A stretch of 64,000 bases of DNA from Caballeronia sordidicola (GTDB lineage: Bacteria; Pseudomonadota; Gammaproteobacteria; Burkholderiales; Burkholderiaceae), in NCBI RefSeq assembly GCF_001544455.2, contig NZ_FCOC02000010.1:62001-126000 (forward strand). The letters are read 5' to 3'. A program made the translations under genes and the position numbers. Below, piece by piece: positions 27,693-36,674 of the stretch (position 1 is the first letter of the stretch; the number at the start of each line of letters is the position of its first letter). The notes below the pieces were generated by a model. It did not search any database and had not been told where the DNA came from. It was given only the letters and a program-made list of their open reading frames with translations.

Positions 27693-28208
27693 TGGTCGAT
27701 AGATGCCGCTTCGCCTGACTCACAGCGGGGCAACGATGATCCTCGCGGGCGCATCCAAACGGATCCGACCGGCTAAAAACGCCATCCATGCTCGCTCGCT
27801 TGCTTGCTTGTGTCTCGCTTGGGCGGACGCCATTATATTCAAGCCGCGTTCAATAGGGACAGAAGGACGATTCTCGACGGACTTGCTTTCTCAACAGAAG
27901 TGCTTGATAGCCATGCGCCCGTCAAACCTGGAAGAAAGCGTTCCAGTCCGCTAATCAGGGCCGGCAAGGGCCGATGCGTGTTCAACCCGTTTTCGGTTTC
28001 ACGCTGACTCATACACACGAAAGCATCACCACCAGGTGACACTGTATCGACTGCCCCATCCGGCAATTCCGCGCGCGGACCGATTGGCAATTTTAACTCC
28101 GATACGAGGCTGGCCGAGGCACGCATCCAAAATGGTGCGCAATGCGCATGCCGTTGGTAATCATCGTTTGCCCGAGGTTCGCGGCATGGAAACGCGCAGC
28201 AACGTACT

Positions 28209-28227
28209 TGAAGACTTTAAGTCTTCA
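28209..28227. promoter_or_regulatory. Perfect 19-bp palindrome, candidate operator
   Basis: TGAAGACTT (28209-28217) and AAGTCTTCA (28219-28227) are exact reverse complements around a single T. This compact symmetry is typical of a dimeric repressor site rather than a terminator, as no T run follows. It is 179 bases upstream of the next gene. Confidence 0.45.
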
Positions 28228-28307
28228 GGGGAATGCGGCGGGTGTTTTCGCAGCACTCGGAAATTCCTGCGTGTCCCCACTTTTACTAAAGCAAATCCCT
28301 ATGTTTA

Positions 28308-28331
28308 GCCGTCAACTTTTCCGTTGACGGC
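28308..28331 (+). promoter_or_regulatory. Perfect 9-bp hairpin ahead of a ribosome-binding site
   Basis: GCCGTCAAC (28308-28316) pairs exactly with GTTGACGGC (28323-28331) around TTTTCC. No T tract follows on either strand, so it is not a standard terminator. It ends 15 bases before GGAG (28346-28349) and could form in the leader of the downstream transcript. Confidence 0.45.
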
Positions 28332-28353
28332 CCGTTAAAGTGTTTGGAGCAGT

Positions 28354-28452
28354 ATGAAAAACCGATTCATTCGATGGAAACCGCGCCGTGGCATCACTTC
28401 CCCTCTTCGATCCGACCCTGCAAACTACCCTCGTGGCGCCCAGCAGCCGTGA
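28354..28452 (+). CDS. Candidate 32-codon leader ORF overlapping the next gene
   Basis: ATG at 28354 has a good ribosome-binding site (GGAG at 28346-28349). It encodes 32 mostly basic residues beginning MKNRFIRWKPRR and stops at 28452, out of frame inside the next gene. The next gene's own GTG start at 28388 has a weaker site. It may be a translated leader or only chance. Confidence 0.25.
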   Translation: MKNRFIRWKPRRGITSPLRSDPANYPRGAQQP

Positions 28453-28843
28453 ACTGACGTACCGGGCACAGCGACTGATCGCCGATATGCGCGATAGCCT
28501 CACCGCAACGGTCACGCTCGCAGTCACCGGAGTGCTCGCAATTTTATTGCTTGAGGCGTGGGATCTTCCGGATACGCTGGTCCTCGGCCTCCAGGAGATC
28601 GTCGGCGTTGTCGTATTCGCTACCTGCACATGGCTCATGTATGAACGCGGCGAGAAAAAACTACAGCTGTATTCATTCGAACCCGCAGACCACACCATGA
28701 CGGGCGAAATACGCGCACTGCTCAATCGCCTGCCGGACGGAGCAGCGTATCAGCGCGCCATCGATGCCGAACAGCGCCCATACACGACAGGCGAACTGGA
28801 CGAAATTCGTACGCGCGTGAGAGCTTTCTTCCCGGCTGAGTGA
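28388..28843 (+). CDS. Small two-helix membrane protein, unknown function
   Basis: A 151-residue protein with two membrane helices (~residues 39-58 and ~65-87) between a cytoplasmic-looking N-terminus and a ~60-residue charged C-terminal domain. No family is recognised. The frame is closed by a stop at 28355-28357, and GTG 28388 is the first start after it. It precedes the glycan cluster by ~125 bases on the same strand, but nothing shows a functional link. Confidence 0.6.
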   Translation: MASLPLFDPTLQTTLVAPSSRELTYRAQRLIADMRDSLTATVTLAVTGVLAILLLEAWDLPDTLVLGLQEIVGVVVFATCTWLMYERGEKKLQLYSFEPADHTMTGEIRALLNRLPDGAAYQRAIDAEQRPYTTGELDEIRTRVRAFFPAE

Positions 28844-28967
28844 GTCGAGGCGTCTTCGGCACTCAAGACAGTGATTTCTACGCGGACGTGAGCCCGTGAG
28901 ACAGCGTCCCCGGTATCAGGTCCGCGTTTTGCGTTTTCAGGCGCATCGTGTCCTGCCCGAAAACGCC

Positions 28968-29660
28968 ATGTCCGAAACTTTTTCGCGGCCGCTGGTCGTG
29001 TCCCCGCATTTCGACGACGCCGTCTTCAGTTGTGGCGCCCTGCTCGCCGCGCACGCCGGCGCGGTCGTTCATACCGTTTTCTCCGGCTGCCCGGCTGACC
29101 AAGTAACAACGGATTGGGACCGGCAGTGCGGCTTTGACAATGCGGCGCAAGCGATGCAAGAGCGCGCCCGCGAGGACGACCGGGCACTGCATACTCTCGG
29201 CGCAACGCCTGAGCGGGGCGGATTTCTCGACGCGCAATACGTGCCTTACGGCGCACATCCAAGCACCGAGGCAATCGCGCGGACACTCGACGAAGCAGTT
29301 CACAGGTGCAGCACGCACACACTCCTCATTCCGTTCGGGCTCTTCCACTCGGATCATGAACTCGCGCATCGGGCTTGCATCGACGTCTGGCGGGCGAACC
29401 CCTCGCTCGAATGCGTCGCTTACGAAGATGCGCTCTACCGGCGCATGTCCGGACGCTTGCAAGCGCGCCTCGCGGAACTCGCCACGCGCGGTATCGTCGC
29501 GACGCCGGAGCCTTTGCATCGGCATGCGAATCAACGCGAACAAGCGCTCAAGCAAGATGCCGTCAGAGCATACCCGAGTCAGCTCAAGGCGTTCGGACCG
29601 GAGGGGTACGACGACGTCTTTTGCACCGAACGCTTCTGGAAGCTCGAGCAAGCCAAATGA
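28968..29660 (+). CDS. PIG-L family N-acetylglucosaminyl deacetylase-like protein
   Basis: A 230-residue LmbE/PIG-L zinc hydrolase, a family that removes N-acetyl groups from sugar conjugates. The metal motif is PHFDDA (residues 13-18) with a second metal His in the HSDH element (127-130). The ATG at 28968 was chosen because homology starts just after it; a GTG at 28896 would add an unlikely extension. It is the first gene of the glycan cluster and overlaps the following GT2 gene by ATGA. It probably deacetylates an amino sugar in the assembled glycan or its precursor. Confidence 0.85.
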   Translation: MSETFSRPLVVSPHFDDAVFSCGALLAAHAGAVVHTVFSGCPADQVTTDWDRQCGFDNAAQAMQERAREDDRALHTLGATPERGGFLDAQYVPYGAHPSTEAIARTLDEAVHRCSTHTLLIPFGLFHSDHELAHRACIDVWRANPSLECVAYEDALYRRMSGRLQARLAELATRGIVATPEPLHRHANQREQALKQDAVRAYPSQLKAFGPEGYDDVFCTERFWKLEQAK

Positions 29661-30589
29661 AAAACGATGCCCTGCGCATTGACCCAGACGCTGCTCCGCA
29701 AACGGCCCCGGGTCCGCGTATATCGGTCGTCGTGCTCACTTATAACCGCTGTGTGCAGGTACTCGAAACGCTCGGCCGGCTGTGCGCGTTACCGGAACGA
29801 CCGCCCGTGGTGGTCGTCGACAATGGCTCGTCCGATGGCACGGCACAACGGATCGCCGAACGCTTCCCCCATGTCACGCTCGTGATTGCGCAGAAAAATC
29901 CTGGCGCGGCCGGTCGCAATCTCGGCGTAGCGAGCGTCATTACCGAATACGTGGCCTTTTGCGACGACGACACGTGGTGGCATGCAGGGTCGCTGCCGCG
30001 GGCTGTGGAGCTATTGGATCGAACACCGCGCGCGGGCGTGCTCAATGCGCGGGTTCTCGTTGACGAAGCCGGTGAAACCGATGACACGTGTAAGCTGATG
30101 GCGCGCAGCCCGCTTGATTCCACCGGTCTTCCGGGGCCTTCCCTGATTGGTTACATGGCGGGTGCATGTGTGTTTCGCACGTCACTCTATCGGCAGATAG
30201 GGGGCTATGAGCCGCGCTTGTTCATTGGCGGCGAAGAAGAACTCGTGTCCCTCGACGTTCTGGCAAGCGGCTTCGCCATCGTGTATGCCGAAGAACTCAT
30301 TCTTTACCATCATCCCTCGCCGCTGCGGGACAGCGGCTTGCGCAGGCGCATGCTCGCCCGCAATGCCGCGTGGGTCGCATGGATGCGCCTGTCGTGGCGT
30401 GAGGCGTGGACCGCCACGCGGTTCGCTTTCAATGTCATTCGCCGTGAAGGTGCTTTTCCTCGCGACGCCGTCACGCTGGTTGCAGCATTGCCGTGGGCGC
30501 TGTCCCGGCGCCGCAGGATTTCTGCTGACGTTTCGCGCATGCGCGAAGAGGTGTGGCGTGCCGAGCGTGACATCGCAGCCGAGAGATAA
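29657..30589 (+). CDS. Family 2 glycosyltransferase
   Basis: A 310-residue GT-A enzyme. The nucleotide-binding start SVVVLTYNR is near residue 23, the metal-binding DDD is at 103-105, and the acceptor-side segment GGEEELVSLD follows near residue 191. The C-terminus is helical and basic, suiting peripheral membrane attachment. It overlaps the PIG-L gene by four bases (ATGA), suggesting that transfer and deacetylation act on the same sugar. Donor and acceptor are unknown. Confidence 0.88.
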   Translation: MKNDALRIDPDAAPQTAPGPRISVVVLTYNRCVQVLETLGRLCALPERPPVVVVDNGSSDGTAQRIAERFPHVTLVIAQKNPGAAGRNLGVASVITEYVAFCDDDTWWHAGSLPRAVELLDRTPRAGVLNARVLVDEAGETDDTCKLMARSPLDSTGLPGPSLIGYMAGACVFRTSLYRQIGGYEPRLFIGGEEELVSLDVLASGFAIVYAEELILYHHPSPLRDSGLRRRMLARNAAWVAWMRLSWREAWTATRFAFNVIRREGAFPRDAVTLVAALPWALSRRRRISADVSRMREEVWRAERDIAAER

Positions 30590-30781
30590 CCCGGATACGC
30601 ATTGCATCACTAACTAAATAAGCAAGCATACGCACGCAAAATAAATGCGTGGGTATCGCAACGAACCAACGCTTCTATCGTTCACTCGGCGAGTGGCACA
30701 ACGAATGCTGTGTCTGGTGCAGTCCGCAATTCGCCAGCGGCCGTCATTCTCCAGTAAAAGACCTTCTCCAGGGACGCCATC

Positions 30782-32062
30782 GTGAAGATCGCACTCGTCA
30801 GCGAACATGCGTCGCCGCTCGCCGTTGCCGGCGGCGTCGATAGCGGCGGTCAAAATATCTACGTCGCAAACGTAGCGCGTCAACTTGCCCGCAAGGGACA
30901 TCAGGCCGATGTCTTTACGCGCTGTGACAGGTCGTTGTTGCCGCTTGTATCCCGCTTCGATGGGACACGTGTCATCAATGTACCGGCCGGTCCCGCGAAG
31001 CAATTGGCAAAGGAGAATTTACTGCCGTATATGGACGAATTCGCCCGCTTCGTGATCCAGTTTTTTCGCAATGAACGCACGCAATACGACGTAGTCCATG
31101 CGAATTTTTTCATGTCGGGCCTCGTGGGATTGCGCGTGAAGCAAGCCATGGGCATACCTCTGGTGACGACCTTCCATGCGCTGGGTCGCGTGAGACGCCT
31201 GCATCAGGGAGCAGAGGACGGCTTCCCGGACGAACGCTTCGCCATAGAAGACGCGGTCGTTCGGGGTTCGGATTCGATAATCGCCGAGTGTCCACAGGAT
31301 ACGTCCGACCTGGTGTCGCTTTATGAAGCGGACCCGGCGCGGATCGATCTCGTGCCGTGCGGCTTTGACAGCGACGAATTTCATCCTGCTGACAAACACG
31401 CGGCACGTGTCGAACTGGGCTGGCCGCAGGACCGCTTTATCGTGCTGCAGCTTGGACGCATGGTGCCGCGCAAGGGCATTGACAACGTGGTGCGGGCCAT
31501 TGGCCTGTGCAACAGGAAACTGGATGAAGACGCACATCTCTATGTGGTCGGCGGTAACTCGGATGAAGCGAACGAAATCGCAACGCCCGAGATCGGCCGC
31601 TTGAGAGGCCTTGCTCACGAGTGTGGCGTGCCGGAGTACGTTCACTTCCTCGGCCGTCGCTCGCGCGCTCGTCTGCGTCTTTATTACAACGCGGCGGATG
31701 TATTTGTCACAACGCCATGGTACGAACCGTTTGGCATCACTCCGCTTGAGGCAATGGCATGCAGCACGCCGGTGATAGGCGCGGACGTGGGCGGCATTCG
31801 CTACTCGGTCGCGCATGGCGAAACCGGATTGCTCGTTGCGCCGAAAGATCCATTGGCGTTGGCCCATGCACTCGTCACGTTGAAGACCGACCCTCAGCTC
31901 GCACGCTCGATGGGGGAAGCAGGCCTTGTACGTGCCCGCGAGATGTTCACATGGGACGGTGTTACGGACACCCTGGCAAGCGTCTATGCGCGCGTCTCGG
32001 GCATTGCTGCGAGCGAAGCGGATGTGACAAGACAACGCGCGGCCGGAGGCGCATCGGCATGA
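30782..32062 (+). CDS. GT4 family glycosyltransferase
   Basis: A 426-residue GT-B enzyme of the GT4 (sucrose-phosphate-synthase/MshA-like) type. The N-terminal loop GGVDSGGQNIYV binds the acceptor side; the C-terminal half has LGRMVPRKG and the donor-site TPWYEPFGITPLEAM with its E-x7-E pair. Start is GTG at 30782. A 192-base gap separates it from the GT2 gene, so a second promoter may lie there. It overlaps the HAD phosphatase gene by ATGA. Confidence 0.88.
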   Translation: MKIALVSEHASPLAVAGGVDSGGQNIYVANVARQLARKGHQADVFTRCDRSLLPLVSRFDGTRVINVPAGPAKQLAKENLLPYMDEFARFVIQFFRNERTQYDVVHANFFMSGLVGLRVKQAMGIPLVTTFHALGRVRRLHQGAEDGFPDERFAIEDAVVRGSDSIIAECPQDTSDLVSLYEADPARIDLVPCGFDSDEFHPADKHAARVELGWPQDRFIVLQLGRMVPRKGIDNVVRAIGLCNRKLDEDAHLYVVGGNSDEANEIATPEIGRLRGLAHECGVPEYVHFLGRRSRARLRLYYNAADVFVTTPWYEPFGITPLEAMACSTPVIGADVGGIRYSVAHGETGLLVAPKDPLALAHALVTLKTDPQLARSMGEAGLVRAREMFTWDGVTDTLASVYARVSGIAASEADVTRQRAAGGASA

Positions 32063-32673
32063 CGTCCCGGCGTGTAATGCATGAACCGCGGAAGCGTCGC
32101 GCGGCTGTGTTCCTCGACAAGGATGGCACCTTGCTCGTCGATGTTCCGTACAACGTAGAACCGGAACTGATGCAACTCGCGCCCGGTGCGTTCGAGGCAC
32201 TGCAGATTTTCGCGCGCATCGGCGTTCCGGTTTATGTGATCAGCAACCAGAGCGGCGTGGCGCTCGACAGGTTTCCTGTCGAAGCCTTGAATGCCGTCGA
32301 AATGCGGCTGCACGAACTTGTCAAGAGATGCGGCGCGAGCCTGTCCGGCATCTACTGGTGCCCGCATCACCCGCAAGGCAGTATCGCGCCCTACAAGCGC
32401 TCGTGCAGTTGCCGCAAGCCCTCACCCGGCATGTTGCTGGCGGCGGCAGACGATCATCACATCGCACTGGAGTCGAGCTGGTTCATCGGCGACATCCTGG
32501 ACGACGTCGAAGCAGGCAATCGCGCGGGGTGCCGCACCATCTTGCTGGACAACGGCAATGAAACCGTCTGGCGTCGCGGGCCGTATCGCGAACCGTTTTG
32601 TGTCGCGGGCGATCTTCAGCAGGCGGCGCTCACGGTTCAAAGCGCCCTGCAGGCCACGGAGCTTGTGCAATGA
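32059..32673 (+). CDS. HAD-IIIA phosphatase, D-glycero-D-manno-heptose bisphosphatase-like
   Basis: A 204-residue HAD phosphatase resembling GmhB and the phosphatase part of HisB. Catalytic Asp20 and Asp22 lie in FLDKDGTL, the SNQSG motif follows near residue 67, and a zinc loop is built from Cys101, His103, Cys116 and Cys118 with the adjacent catalytic KP. GmhB removes the 7-phosphate... of heptose bisphosphate during ADP-heptose synthesis. Two GT9 heptosyltransferase-like genes in the same cluster fit this. It is probably a cluster-specific copy; histidinol phosphatase activity is the alternative. Confidence 0.82.
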   Translation: MTSRRVMHEPRKRRAAVFLDKDGTLLVDVPYNVEPELMQLAPGAFEALQIFARIGVPVYVISNQSGVALDRFPVEALNAVEMRLHELVKRCGASLSGIYWCPHHPQGSIAPYKRSCSCRKPSPGMLLAAADDHHIALESSWFIGDILDDVEAGNRAGCRTILLDNGNETVWRRGPYREPFCVAGDLQQAALTVQSALQATELVQ

Positions 32674-33839
32674 AAGAGGCGCCCATGGTCAACATCGTCA
32701 TGGATTCCCATGCGCGCGCACCCGCGGCGCAGCCGGCACGTCCTTGGGGCGAGGAAGTCAGGCGCATTCTCTGCGTCCGGCTCGACAACCTGGGCGACGT
32801 GCTCATGACCACACCCGCCTTGCATGCGTTGCGTACATCGGCGCCGGGTCGCCACATCACACTGCTCGCATCGCGTTCGGGCGCACAGGCAGCCGGTTAC
32901 GTCGACGACATCGACAATGTGATCGACTACGACGCACCCTGGATCAAGAACGATCGCGCAGCCGATGCGGCCGTCGATCTCGACATGTGTGCACGTTTGC
33001 GCAACGCGCGCTTCGACGCGGCCGTGATCTTCACGGTCTATAGCCAGAATCCGATGCCCGCTGCCATGCTGTGCCATCTGGCGGGCATTCCGAGACGGCT
33101 TGCGCATTGCCGTGAAAACCCCTATGCCCTGCTGACGGACTGGGTCGCCGAACCAGAGCCGCAGACGGGAATACGTCACGAAGTCGAACGGCAACTGAGC
33201 CTCGTGCAGCACATTGGCGCGCATTCGGCCGACCAGCGCATGCACTTCAACGTGCGTGCGCACGATATTGCGTCGCTCACGACCAAGCTCGCCGAGCGCG
33301 GAGTTTCGCTCGACACACCCTTCCTCACGATGCATCCCGGCGCGACGGCAGCTTCCCGGCGTTATCCGGCGGAGCGGTTTGCGCAGGCGGCCGCAAAGCT
33401 TGCAGAGTCGACTGGCTGGCCCGTGTTGATTACCGGCGGTCCTGGCGAAGCCGACCTCTGCGCTCAGGTTGGCGGATCGCACGAAAAGACCGTCAATCTG
33501 GCGGGCGCGCTTGAACTCGGAGAACTCGCCGCGCTGATTGCGCGCACGAAGGTACTGATATCGAATAACAGCGGTCCTGTGCATATTGCGTCCGCACTTG
33601 GAACGCCAGTCGTTGACCTGTATGCGCTCACGAATCCTCAGCACACGCCGTGGAAAACACCGCACGTCGTACTCAATCACGATGTGCCATGCCGGTGGTG
33701 TTACCGCAGCGTATGTCCCGAAGGACATCATGCGTGCCTCACTGGCGTATCGGTGGAGGATGTCGTCAATGCAGCAATGCGGCTTCTGCGCGACGCGGAA
33801 TCGCCGGCAGCAGCACAGGCCTTACTTGCAACCTCATGA
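32670..33839 (+). CDS. GT9 heptosyltransferase-like protein (first copy)
   Basis: A 389-residue GT9 (ADP-heptose:LPS heptosyltransferase family) protein. The N-terminal RLDNLGDVLMTTPALHAL and the C-terminal ISNNSGPVHIASALGTP are family hallmarks. A Cys-rich segment RWCYRSVCPEGHHAC near the C-terminus resembles the one in related GT9 proteins. It starts inside the HAD gene's stop (ATGA). Whether it transfers heptose or another sugar cannot be told from sequence. It has little obvious identity with the second GT9 protein in the cluster. Confidence 0.87.
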   Translation: MKEAPMVNIVMDSHARAPAAQPARPWGEEVRRILCVRLDNLGDVLMTTPALHALRTSAPGRHITLLASRSGAQAAGYVDDIDNVIDYDAPWIKNDRAADAAVDLDMCARLRNARFDAAVIFTVYSQNPMPAAMLCHLAGIPRRLAHCRENPYALLTDWVAEPEPQTGIRHEVERQLSLVQHIGAHSADQRMHFNVRAHDIASLTTKLAERGVSLDTPFLTMHPGATAASRRYPAERFAQAAAKLAESTGWPVLITGGPGEADLCAQVGGSHEKTVNLAGALELGELAALIARTKVLISNNSGPVHIASALGTPVVDLYALTNPQHTPWKTPHVVLNHDVPCRWCYRSVCPEGHHACLTGVSVEDVVNAAMRLLRDAESPAAAQALLATS

Positions 33840-33867
33840 ACCCTTTTCTCAATCAAGGCGACAGGAC

Positions 33868-35613
33868 ATGTACACATTGGGAATCAACGCGGTGTATCAC
33901 GACAGCGCCGCTGCGCTGATCAAGGACGGTACGGTCGTTGCGGCCGCTGAGGACGAGCGCTTCACGCATATCAAGCATGCAAAGCGGCCGGTGCCGTTTT
34001 CGACGTGGCAACTGCCGTTCGACGCCATCGACTATTGTCTGAAGGAAGCGGGGATCGAACTTGCCGATGTCGATCACGTCGCCTATTCATACGACCCGAA
34101 ACTGCTTTCGTCGATGCCCTCGCACGTAGGTACGACCATCGAACTGCCGCTCGAACCTGGCGTGAAGCCGCTGACCAATCCCTCCGAATCGCCGTGGGAT
34201 CCCTTGTTCTTAAGCTACATAGTGAACGCGCGCGCGCAATTGGTGGACGGCGCACCGCATCATCTGATGAAACGCTTTCGGAGCGGCGGCCGCAAACCGC
34301 GCTTCGAATGGCATTACGTCGACCATCACCTTTCCCATGAAGCGAGCGCGTTTCTGGCCGCGCCTTTCTCCAATACCTCAGTGCTTACCATGGACGGACG
34401 CGGTGAAGGAGTGACGACCAGCCTCGGGAAATTCGTCAATGGAGAATACACACGGCTCAGGCAGGTCGAGCTGCCGCATTCGCTGGGCCTTCTTTATGAA
34501 ACGGTAACCAGCTATCTGGGTTTCCTGCACTCTTCCGACGAATACAAGGTCATGGCCCTCGCGTCATATGGCAGGCCCGAACACGTAGATGTGTTCCGGC
34601 AGATCGTGAAGTACCGGCAAGACGGAACCTATACGGTCGATGCGCCTCGTCTTGTGGAGCGCTTCGGCCCCCCGCGTGAACGTGGTGGGCTGCTTGCGCA
34701 GCGGCACTTCGACATCGCGCATTCCCTGCAAGTCGTGCTGGAAGAGACCGTGCTGAAACTGGCCGGATGGCTGCACGAACAAACCGGTCTCAGCACTCTC
34801 TCGATGGCCGGAGGCGTGGCGCTGAATTGCGTGATGAACTCACGCGTGCGGGATCGCGGCCCGTTCAGCGACGTCTGGGTGCAACCCGCATCGGGCGATG
34901 CGGGAACCGCGCTGGGCGCGGCGCTCTGGACCGACTATCGCAAGCGCGCAGAGGCTGGCGACCGTTCGCGCAAGTGGCAAATGGATAACGCCTACCTTGG
35001 ACCCGCGTTTGCCGACGAAGAGATCGAACGACTGCTCAAGTGGACGAAAGCGCCGTATCGGCGGATGCGCGACGTGGCGGCGGAGACCGCAGACATCCTC
35101 GCGCAAAACAAGGTCATCGGCTGGTATCAGGGCCGCACGGAGTTCGGCCCGCGAGCGCTTGGTGCACGCTCCATTCTTGCGTCGCCCGTGGATCCGTCCA
35201 TGCAGGCGAAGCTCAACGAAATCAAGGATCGCGAAGACTTCCGGCCGGTCGCGCCCGTTGTCATGGAGGAATACGCAAACGAATGGTTCGTGGACGGTGG
35301 CGTGGCGCCATTCATGTTGTTCGTTTTCGACGTGCGTCCCGCGAAGGAAACGCAAATTCCCGCCGTGCGTCACGTCGATGGAACCGCGCGCGTGCAGACG
35401 GTGAACCGCCAACAACATGCGCTTTACTATGACCTGATCGACGCCTTCCGCAAACGAACCGGCGTGCCGGTGCTTGTCAACACGTCGTTCAACACGCGCG
35501 GTGAGCCGATGGTGAATTCCCCACGCGATGCGCTGGAATCTTTCTGGACTTCGCCGCTGGATGCACTCGTGATCGGCTCGTTCCTGATCGAAAAAAACGG
35601 GGTTCGCGCATGA
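33868..35613 (+). CDS. NodU/CmcH-family O-carbamoyltransferase
   Basis: A 581-residue carbamoyltransferase that would transfer a carbamoyl group from carbamoyl phosphate, through carbamoyl-AMP, to a sugar hydroxyl. The N-terminal Kae1-like domain has the metal-binding DHHLSHEASAF (152-162) and MDGRGEG. The C-terminal part carries GRTEFGPRALG (422-432) and NTSFNTRGEP. Full length for the family. Start at 33868 fits the MYTLGINAVYHDS family beginning. It sits between a GT9 and a GT2 gene, overlaps the latter by ATGA, and so likely decorates the glycan made here. Confidence 0.93.
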   Translation: MYTLGINAVYHDSAAALIKDGTVVAAAEDERFTHIKHAKRPVPFSTWQLPFDAIDYCLKEAGIELADVDHVAYSYDPKLLSSMPSHVGTTIELPLEPGVKPLTNPSESPWDPLFLSYIVNARAQLVDGAPHHLMKRFRSGGRKPRFEWHYVDHHLSHEASAFLAAPFSNTSVLTMDGRGEGVTTSLGKFVNGEYTRLRQVELPHSLGLLYETVTSYLGFLHSSDEYKVMALASYGRPEHVDVFRQIVKYRQDGTYTVDAPRLVERFGPPRERGGLLAQRHFDIAHSLQVVLEETVLKLAGWLHEQTGLSTLSMAGGVALNCVMNSRVRDRGPFSDVWVQPASGDAGTALGAALWTDYRKRAEAGDRSRKWQMDNAYLGPAFADEEIERLLKWTKAPYRRMRDVAAETADILAQNKVIGWYQGRTEFGPRALGARSILASPVDPSMQAKLNEIKDREDFRPVAPVVMEEYANEWFVDGGVAPFMLFVFDVRPAKETQIPAVRHVDGTARVQTVNRQQHALYYDLIDAFRKRTGVPVLVNTSFNTRGEPMVNSPRDALESFWTSPLDALVIGSFLIEKNGVRA

Positions 35614-36674
35614 GCACGTTCACGGCGGATTCGCTCGATACCTTCGAGAACGCAGAGTCCGGCGCGAACGCGCTGGCAGCCGATTCCACGTTTTCCGCAA
35701 CGCCGGACATCTCCGTGGTCGTTCCAACCTACAGGCGCCCGGCAATGCTCGAGCGTTGTCTTGCGTCCATCCTGACGCAAGACTTCGATCCAGCGCGCTT
35801 CGAAATCATCGTGTGCGATGACGGTCCGGACGAAGCCACTCGCGCGAGCGTTGAACGTATCGCGCTCGAGCATGCGAACACCGGGCCTCATGTGCGATAC
35901 GTGGCCGTCACCGCGACCCAGGGGCCTGCCGGCGCACGCAACGCGGGATGGCGTCTTTCGCGAGCGAACAACATAGCGTTCACCGACGACGATACCCAGC
36001 CCGATGCACGCTGGTTATCGTCGGGGGTGAAGGCGCTTGCGGCGGGGGCCGACGCGGTATCGGGGCGCATCATCGTGCCATTGGGTGCTCGCCCGACAGA
36101 CTACGAAAACGACGCCGCCGGTCTCGCCAATGCCGAGTTCGCAACAGCCAACACGTTTGCGCGGCGGTCCGCGCTGGAACGTATCGGAGGGTTCGATGCA
36201 AGGTATACGTCGGCCTGGCGTGAAGACTCCGACTTGCAGTTCGCGTTCATGGAAGCAGGCGTCCCGATTGCCCGCGCCGACGACGCAATCGTGCTGCATC
36301 CCGTTCGCCCGGCACGCTGGGGCGTGAGCATCTCGCAGCAAAGGAAGAGCCAATTCGACGCGTTGCTTTATAAAAAGTATCCTGCACTTTTCAAGGCCCG
36401 CATCCGCAGCGCGCCGCCATTGCTGTATTACGCAATCATCGTGGCCGCTATCGTTACCCTCGCCGGCAGTGCTTACGGTCATCATCGGCTTGCCGGATTT
36501 GCAGCTGTTGCATGGATCGCTATGACAGCATGGTTTTGCACCCAGCGTCTGCGGCATACGTCGCGCGCGCCTTTGCACGTAATGGAAATGGCATGCACGT
36601 CAATTGTCATTCCTTTCCTTTCGATCTATTGGCGGCTCTACGGCGCGCTGAAATTCAGGGTGCTTTTCTTATGA
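35610..36674 (+). CDS. Membrane-anchored family 2 glycosyltransferase
   Basis: A 354-residue GT2 enzyme with VVVPTYRRP near residue 37, metal-binding DDD at 126-128, and an acceptor-side WREDSDL near residue 205. Two membrane helices at ~272-315 anchor it, so it works at the inner membrane, probably on a lipid-linked acceptor. The ~30-residue Ser/Ala-rich N-terminus is not part of the fold. Overlaps with both neighbours (ATGA) place it firmly in the operon. Confidence 0.88.
   Translation: MSTFTADSLDTFENAESGANALAADSTFSATPDISVVVPTYRRPAMLERCLASILTQDFDPARFEIIVCDDGPDEATRASVERIALEHANTGPHVRYVAVTATQGPAGARNAGWRLSRANNIAFTDDDTQPDARWLSSGVKALAAGADAVSGRIIVPLGARPTDYENDAAGLANAEFATANTFARRSALERIGGFDARYTSAWREDSDLQFAFMEAGVPIARADDAIVLHPVRPARWGVSISQQRKSQFDALLYKKYPALFKARIRSAPPLLYYAIIVAAIVTLAGSAYGHHRLAGFAAVAWIAMTAWFCTQRLRHTSRAPLHVMEMACTSIVIPFLSIYWRLYGALKFRVLFL

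Larger units (their letters stand above)
27693..28353. other. Gene-free gap with palindrome and hairpin
   Basis: About 660 bases between the divergent hybrid kinase and a small membrane-protein gene. No coding sequence is supported. Contents: a short tetranucleotide tract (CTCG twice, CTTG three times, 27791-27810), a perfect 9+1+9 palindrome at 28209-28227 and a perfect 9-bp hairpin at 28308-28331. Promoters for both flanking genes must be here; a small RNA is possible. Confidence 0.55.

Noticed and set aside
27791-27810. Tetranucleotide tract CTCG/CTTG as a phase-variation repeat
   Set aside because: Only two plus three units and imperfect; too short for slippage control.
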